From the NCBI GenBank assembly GCA_001543005.1, contig LFLB01000024.1, positions 1-39,513 on the forward strand: 39,513 bases of DNA, in the 5' to 3' direction. Every line of letters begins with the position of its first letter. Position 1 is the stretch's first letter. A program made the translations under genes and the position numbers. The notes under the pieces were generated by a model. That model had not been told where the DNA came from. It ran no database searches and saw only the letters and a list, made by a program, of their open reading frames with translations. The DNA is from Candidatus Spongiihabitans thiooxidans (GTDB lineage Bacteria > Pseudomonadota > Gammaproteobacteria > Arenicellales > Poriferihabitantaceae). This document shows, piece by piece, positions 36,345-39,513 of this stretch.

Positions 36345-36595
36345 CGCCCGCAAGGATGATGTTAATGTTAGGCATGATATTCTTGGCTTGGACAATTTGC
36401 TTTTGATTGGTGTTTGCTGTTGTTGTAGAACACAATATTTTTGGTTGGCATCATTCTGTTTTGCTTTTGATTTTGCTTTTTTATTGAATGCTTATTGTTG
36501 CCATTCTATCAGGTTTTTTATCAGTGGCAGATAATTGTGGTTTTGGGGGGGTGTTGGTTTTATTTAGGATTTAAATTGTTGATATTATTACTTCA
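36345..36595. other. Short integron cassette without a clear gene
   Basis: This 250-bp segment lies between two attC sites. No minus-strand frame of useful length is present. A plus-strand frame of 95 codons from 36495 begins with hydrophobic residues but runs through the attC at 36596-36683, so I do not accept it. A G-rich homopolymer is at about 36543-36551. It is best described as a gene-less or non-coding cassette. Confidence 0.55.
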
Positions 36596-36683
36596 CTCTA
36601 ACGTCGCAAATCACCGGCAGCAAAAAGCAGAGCGACGAAGGAGCGGCGCTTTTTGCCGTCCGAGTGCACTTGCCTTGTTATGT
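36596..36683 (-). other. attC recombination site (site b)
   Basis: An 88-base imperfect palindrome. On the minus strand the ends are ACATAAC and GTTAGAG. Arms with GGCAAGTGCACTCGGACGGC and GCTGCCGGTGATTTGC pair, with AAAAAGC facing GCTTTTT close to the loop. One base at each consensus end deviates. It lies 6 bp after the stop of the 36690-37952 gene, where a cassette's attC should be. Confidence 0.82.
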
Positions 36684-36689
36684 GTCACT

Positions 36690-37952
36690 TTACATACGAT
36701 TGATAATGATGTCACGATGCTCAAAGAAACCTATGCGCGACACGATATAATTCAAAAGAAGCAACCTCGTTTTCTCAGGTAATTTAGACAGATATCCATT
36801 CCCTGTTTTTGCATACCTATTCAGTTCTTCCATCAACCGATTGTATTCATTCCATCCAGAAATGCGCACCATTTTATTTGCAATTTGTGCGCCTTGTAGT
36901 GTTGTTATCCATTTTGATTTAGATTTTTCTAGATCGACGAGCGTAACCGAAACTCGTTTCTCACCAGAGGATATCCCTTCTTGTATGGTAAAATTCTGCA
37001 ATCTAATTGGTTTGGCGCCGTCGCATTTGATGACTCCAATTCCCGAGTAGTACTTCACCGAATTGTTGCCTGTCAACTTATTCATCTCAAAAATATATTT
37101 TACCCCTTTCTTTTTGAGTTCTGCATCCAGCTTCATCGAAAACCCATTAGAGAGAATCTTAAACCCGAGCTCGCCGTAAATAGACCTACCTAAAAGACAT
37201 TGAAAGCTATTTATATCTCCAATCATGGCCTTTATCTTGTCAAGATTATCGCCGACTTTATCTTTTATTTTGTTAATTATCTCTTTAAAATAATAATCAT
37301 CGGCAGCCGGTACGGAAGACCATGAGTTGTCAAATTCTATTTTTAACAACTTGTTGGATGGGTCCAATAACGCCACTTGATTTCGCTCAACATATAACTT
37401 CTTAAGTCGCACCTTTTCTGTTTCTGGAAGATATGTGGACTTATAATTTGACCTATGCAAGACGATGTCGTAAAAGCCCTTCTCTGATTCGCCCGTTATT
37501 TCTAAATAATCTCCTCCGTAACGACCCAAAGTAAATCTCTTTATAGGACTTTTTAAAGTGGCGGTAGGTTGATGTATTTGAATAGGGAAACTTGCTATTG
37601 ATACTGCCAGCTTTCTTCCATAAGCCTGTATTAGAAGATCCTCACGAAGAAGTCCATGAATTCCAAGTTCTGACTTAACAAAGTAGTAGGTTTCGTTATC
37701 GGATGTATTTAGATTTGTAACAACTTGTTTATCTTCAACAATAACTCTCGTTCCAGTTGGCAAATACCCTATAAGACTGTGAACTCGTAGCCCATCTCGT
37801 AGTGTATTTGGAGTCTTACTTAAAAGAAATGATCCTTCTTTCACCAACCCGAAGCTTACATTGGCTTGGTTTGCGTAACAGGCACCAGACATTAAAAAGT
37901 AGCCCAATACCAGAAGAATGTATTTCATTACTTTCATTGAATTAACCCACAT
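36690..37952 (-). CDS. Unrecognised secreted cassette protein with SH3-like N-terminal domain
   Basis: I do not recognise this protein; from the ATG at 37952 it has 420 residues. An N-terminal signal peptide is clear (MKVMKYILLVLGYFLMSGAC, ending near CYANQ, so possibly a lipoprotein). Residues roughly 50-105 resemble a bacterial SH3 domain (GYLPTGTRVIVEDKQVVTNL, YYFVKSELGIHGLLREDLLI). A helical stretch near 230-250 (EIINKIKDKVGDNLDKIKAM) and a beta-rich C-terminal half follow. The frame opens at a GTG at 37973, seven codons earlier, and an alternative ATG is at 37937. It fills one integron cassette between two attC sites. The role is unknown; an envelope location is likely from the signal peptide. 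Confidence 0.65.
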   Translation of the reverse strand: MWVNSMKVMKYILLVLGYFLMSGACYANQANVSFGLVKEGSFLLSKTPNTLRDGLRVHSLIGYLPTGTRVIVEDKQVVTNLNTSDNETYYFVKSELGIHGLLREDLLIQAYGRKLAVSIASFPIQIHQPTATLKSPIKRFTLGRYGGDYLEITGESEKGFYDIVLHRSNYKSTYLPETEKVRLKKLYVERNQVALLDPSNKLLKIEFDNSWSSVPAADDYYFKEIINKIKDKVGDNLDKIKAMIGDINSFQCLLGRSIYGELGFKILSNGFSMKLDAELKKKGVKYIFEMNKLTGNNSVKYYSGIGVIKCDGAKPIRLQNFTIQEGISSGEKRVSVTLVDLEKSKSKWITTLQGAQIANKMVRISGWNEYNRLMEELNRYAKTGNGYLSKLPEKTRLLLLNYIVSRIGFFEHRDIIINRM

Positions 37953-37973
37953 TATTTCTTCGATGTTGTACAC

Positions 37974-38048
37974 ACATAACGACCCACATAACCGGATTTT
38001 TGTGGAGTGTAGCGTAACAAAAAGTCCGTGTTAATGTGATTGTTAGTG
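37974..38048 (-). other. attC recombination site (site c)
   Basis: A 75-base imperfect palindrome. On the minus strand the ends are CACTAAC and GTTATGT, and long arms such as CACATTAACACGGACTTTTTG and CCGGTTATGTG pair with bulges. It directly follows the stop region of the GIY-YIG-like gene and precedes the secreted-protein gene, as expected for a cassette junction. The terminal consensus is met except for one base at each end. Confidence 0.75.
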
Positions 38049-38525
38049 GTTTTCTCTACCATAAGTTAAACTGTATTTTTTTGATCTTTTTTTATCATTA
38101 AATTCTGGTAAAGTGCCAAATAGCTCGACATATTGAGCAAAGGCTTGATACTCGAACTTTGTTACAGTGCCCATAGTTATAAGGTCACTTGGATTGTTGC
38201 TTGTTACATCAGCCTTGAACGATGCAACTGATACAAATAATTTCTTTATGAGTGTTTCGTAATTGTTGTGTTTGTATCTAAACCTATCAGCACCGCCATG
38301 GCCGCGTTTACCAATTATAGTGTTATCGAATGCTGTAAGCCTACCCTTTAAACCAGAAATAGCGTTTGTCATGCCAATGTACACGATTTCTTCGTGCCAC
38401 GTAAATTTTCGATTTTCTATATCTTTATTGGAAATGCGTATCACATAAATACCTGGATATTTTATATCCTTAAGTTTGTCGCGATGACTCCAAGATGACC
38501 ATTTGGAAAATTTATTTCCGTGCAT
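38043..38525 (-). CDS. GIY-YIG-like nuclease domain protein in an integron cassette
   Basis: A 160-residue soluble protein. Residues 25-27 are GIY (YPGIYVIRISNK) and 49-51 are YIG (EIVYIGMTN), followed by GLKGRL with Arg62 and a later acidic residue, Glu125, in TKFEYQAF. This is the order expected for a GIY-YIG nuclease domain. The sequence around them diverges from known UvrC or homing-enzyme forms, so it may be a new branch or a non-catalytic relative. The ATG at 38525 has no strong ribosome-binding site, and the stop lies inside the attC at 37974-38048. Substrate and role are unknown. Confidence 0.72.
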   Translation of the reverse strand: MHGNKFSKWSSWSHRDKLKDIKYPGIYVIRISNKDIENRKFTWHEEIVYIGMTNAISGLKGRLTAFDNTIIGKRGHGGADRFRYKHNNYETLIKKLFVSVASFKADVTSNNPSDLITMGTVTKFEYQAFAQYVELFGTLPEFNDKKRSKKYSLTYGRENH

Positions 38526-38537
38526 ATTTTATATGAC

Positions 38538-38690
38538 CACTAACGGTGGAGTTGATCTGCCAATTGTAACAGCATATTGGATGCTCGCATCTTTTTATGC
38601 TGGAGAATTGGTCTGGTCGAACGCTTTGTTCGATGGTGCTTTGCACCGAGAAAAAGCGCAGACCAGTTCAGGTCAACTCCACCGTTCACA
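38538..38690 (-). other. Large imperfect inverted repeat, attC-like (site d)
   Basis: A 153-base palindromic structure. The outer arms GGTGGAGTTGATCTG (38545-38559) and CAGGTCAACTCCACC (38669-38683) pair almost perfectly. Inner arms GAATTGGTCTG and CAGACCAGTTC pair as well, around smaller hairpins such as GGTGCTTTGCACC. On the minus strand it ends GTTAGTG, close to GTTRRRY, but the other end, TGTGAAC, does not fit RYYYAAC. It resembles the long attC sites of Vibrio integrons, but identity is uncertain. Confidence 0.5.
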
Positions 38691-38712
38691 CGGCACGAAG
38701 TGCCGTGTGAAC
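38684..38712. other. Perfect 13-bp hairpin with 3-base loop
   Basis: GTTCACACGGCAC, loop GAA, then GTGCCGTGTGAAC. It lies between the attC-like structures d and e. There is no T-run, so it is not a standard terminator. Confidence 0.85.
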
Positions 38713-38718
38713 GCCCAA

Positions 38719-38764
38719 ACTCAACGGCTGGCGAATGCCAGTCCGCTGGAATGATTTGTTAGGG
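38719..38764 (-). other. attC recombination site (site e), short form
   Basis: Shares 24 of 25 bases with the end of site a (GCCAGTCCGCTGGAATGA, then TTGTTAGG after one variable base). On the minus strand it runs from CCCTAAC to GTTGAGT, the latter a fit to GTTRRRY. At 46 bases it is shorter than usual attC sites, so it may be recombined or trimmed. It lies 4 bp after the hicA stop, at the expected end of the HicBA cassette. Confidence 0.72.
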
Positions 38765-38767
38765 GTT

Positions 38768-38974
38768 TTATAGCTCACTTTCGCTGATGTCTGAAATTTT
38801 CATTATATGCTTTTGCAATCCAAGTTTAAGTGATTGATTTTTATGGATAGGAACAGAAATTCTAGCAATTGTGCCAGATTTTGCATAAATATGATGACTG
38901 CCATTAATGCGTTTCAAAATCCAGCCTCTATTTTCAAGTAGTTTGCAAAAATCTTTTCCGCTAACAGCCTTCAA
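38768..38974 (-). CDS. hicA: HicA family toxin (mRNA interferase)
   Basis: A 68-residue HicA toxin with the double-stranded-RNA-binding-like fold. It opens MKAVSGKDFCKLLENRGWIL, and the conserved GSHHIY is at residues 25-30 with the catalytic histidine (His27 or His28). ISVPIHKNQSLKLGLQKHIM completes the family pattern. HicA cleaves mRNA and is held inactive by HicB. It is the second gene of the cassette, overlapping hicB by four bases, so toxin follows antitoxin here, the reverse of the common hicA-hicB order. Toxin-antitoxin pairs are frequent in integron arrays and help stabilise them. Confidence 0.88.
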   Translation of the reverse strand: MKAVSGKDFCKLLENRGWILKRINGSHHIYAKSGTIARISVPIHKNQSLKLGLQKHIMKISDISESEL

Positions 38975-39174
38975 ACGGCAATCTCTATGATTTTGTCTTT
39001 TTCCGATATTGTAATTTCTTCAATATCTACAGACAAACAGCCTTCTACCGCTTCGTAAATATTGCTTAATAATTCATCAAAAGACTCGCCTTGAGTTACA
39101 CAACCAAGAATAGAAGGAATTTCAGCCCAGTAACCACCTTCCTCTGATTCATGCACAATGACCTTTAATTTCAT
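38971..39174 (-). CDS. hicB: HicB family antitoxin
   Basis: A 67-residue HicB antitoxin of the short type. The partly degraded RNase H-like fold reads KVIVHESEEGGYWAEIPSIL, GCVTQGESFDELLSNIYEAV and EGCLSVDIEE. The C-terminal DNA-binding domain of longer HicB proteins is lacking. The ATG has AGGAG at good distance upstream (39183-39187 region). It overlaps hicA by four bases and is the first gene of the cassette that begins with GTTAGGT at 39245-39251. Autorepression by the HicAB complex is usual, but no operator can be identified. Confidence 0.85.
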   Translation of the reverse strand: MKLKVIVHESEEGGYWAEIPSILGCVTQGESFDELLSNIYEAVEGCLSVDIEEITISEKDKIIEIAV

Positions 39175-39244
39175 AAAAAAACTCCTACGCCTAAAAACTA
39201 TATTTTACACCTTTATTGTTTGGTGATTTTTTGTGAATTAAGTG

Positions 39245-39290
39245 ACCTAACTATTAGTATAAGGCATTATTGCCTTAATACACACTATTA
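39245..39290 (-). other. Partial attC site (site f), cut by an insertion element
   Basis: On the minus strand the site ends in GTTAGGT, a full match to GTTRRRY, preceded by GCCTTATACTAATA. This pairs with GTGTATTAAGGC on the other side of a six-base loop. The expected outer RYYYAAC end is missing; instead the sequence runs into TTTTTAATAG and the insertion-element end. It is the boundary at which the HicBA cassette was inserted. Confidence 0.65.
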
Positions 39291-39367
39291 AAAATAGGGT
39301 CATGACAACTTAAGCGGCTCTTTTCTAAACATCCCCAGCAATATTTTGTACAAATCACTGTCTTTAT

Positions 39368-39401
39368 TTATGACGACACTATCTAGATAGTGTCGTCATA
39401 A
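39368..39401. terminator. 34-bp perfect palindrome overlapping the transposase stop
   Basis: The half TTATGACGACACTATCT is followed by its exact reverse complement AGATAGTGTCGTCATAA, with no spacer. The transposase stop codon (39396-39398) is inside it. It could act as a transcription terminator for the element or as a DNA extrusion structure; no clear T-run follows on the minus strand. Confidence 0.55.
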
Positions 39402-39513
39402 GATTTTAGCCCAAAGCATCATGCACCTAATCTGCACAGCGGCAACGAATGAACTGGTATTCTTTGCATAGCGTGTTGCAATACCACGCCAACGCTTAAG
39501 ATGCAAGAATGCA
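39396..39513 (-). CDS. Transposase C-terminal fragment, IS5 family (runs off the window)
   Basis: Reading the minus strand from the window edge gives 38 residues ending in TGA at 39396. They include FLHLKRWRGIATRY followed by AKNTSSFVAAVQIRCMMLW. The FxxLKxWRxIATRYxK pattern is the conserved C-terminus of IS5-family transposases of the IS427 type, which are often made by a programmed frameshift from two frames. Only this end is present, so integrity of the rest is unknown. Confidence 0.82.
   Translation of the reverse strand, partial: AFLHLKRWRGIATRYAKNTSSFVAAVQIRCMMLWAKIL

Larger units (their letters stand above)
39296..39513 (-). mobile_element. IS5-family (IS427-like) insertion sequence, 3' part
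   Basis: The right end of the window holds the end of an insertion sequence. Its terminus is probably near 39296 (GGGTCATGACAACTTAAG), next to an interrupted attC site. The transposase C-terminus is at 39396-39513, and a 34-bp palindrome lies at 39368-39401. The rest of the element lies beyond the window. The exact outer boundary is an estimate, because the other end is not visible. Confidence 0.65.

Noticed and set aside
36495..36782. Plus-strand frame of 95 codons starting hydrophobic
   Set aside because: It crosses a whole attC site and the 3' end of a minus-strand gene, against the array orientation.
38503..38754. Plus-strand frame of 83 codons ending in QTQRLANASPLE
   Set aside because: It runs through the palindromic attC-like sequences; such endings arise from translating attC sites and do not indicate a gene.

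Overview
The window looks like chromosomal DNA of a proteobacterium, most likely a gammaproteobacterium. AmpD, a CYTH phosphatase, paired CNNM/CorC proteins, PPK1 and the tRNA sequences fit that group, but I cannot name a genus. Base composition is mixed: the transporter operon on the left is clearly GC-rich, while the restriction genes and the right-hand end are AT-rich. Both window ends fall in repetitive DNA (a 77-bp repeat on the left, an IS5-family transposase fragment on the right), as is common for an assembly contig.

Layout. 1-1.3 kb: dispersed repeat and a Fic protein. 1.8-7.1 kb: a complete branched-chain-amino-acid-type ABC importer (binding protein, two permeases, two ATPases) ending in a hydantoin-racemase-like enzyme. 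7.4-10.2 kb: tRNA-Glu(CUC) and the late cobalamin genes cobQ-cobD on the minus strand. 10.4-12.5 kb: a Na+/phosphate cotransporter-family protein and a small basic protein. 12.7-18.0 kb: a minus-strand operon of a membrane protein, a nuclease-methyltransferase fusion, a RhuM protein and a specificity subunit, with no HsdR translocase. 18.3-22.5 kb: debris and defence genes, namely a broken pentapeptide-repeat gene, a HEAT-repeat protein, an N4-cytosine-type methyltransferase interrupted by a frameshift, a CfrBI-like nuclease, a frameshifted secreted thermonuclease and a possible HEPN remnant. 22.6-28.4 kb: phosphonoacetaldehyde hydrolase, a maleate-isomerase-family enzyme, an O-methyltransferase, tRNA-Lys, small proteins, a frameshifted LysR regulator, a methyltransferase tail and a DMT exporter. 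28.5-36.1 kb: an integrase remnant at tRNA-Phe, CYTH-AmpD, two CNNM/CorC proteins, divergent ppk1 and a TauE-like permease. 36.3-39.3 kb: an integron gene-cassette array on the minus strand with several attC sites. It carries a secreted protein, a GIY-YIG-like protein and a HicBA toxin-antitoxin pair, and is interrupted by the IS5-family element at the window end.

How the parts relate. The intact core is metabolic: uptake, cobalamin, phosphate and polyphosphate handling, and cell-wall recycling. Between its blocks lie two restriction-modification loci and a dense set of decayed genes, which makes 12.6-22.5 kb resemble a defence island in turnover. The cassette array is a second, separate accessory zone. 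I judge it the most informative structure here, because its attC sites and gene orientations agree with each other although no integrase lies in the window.
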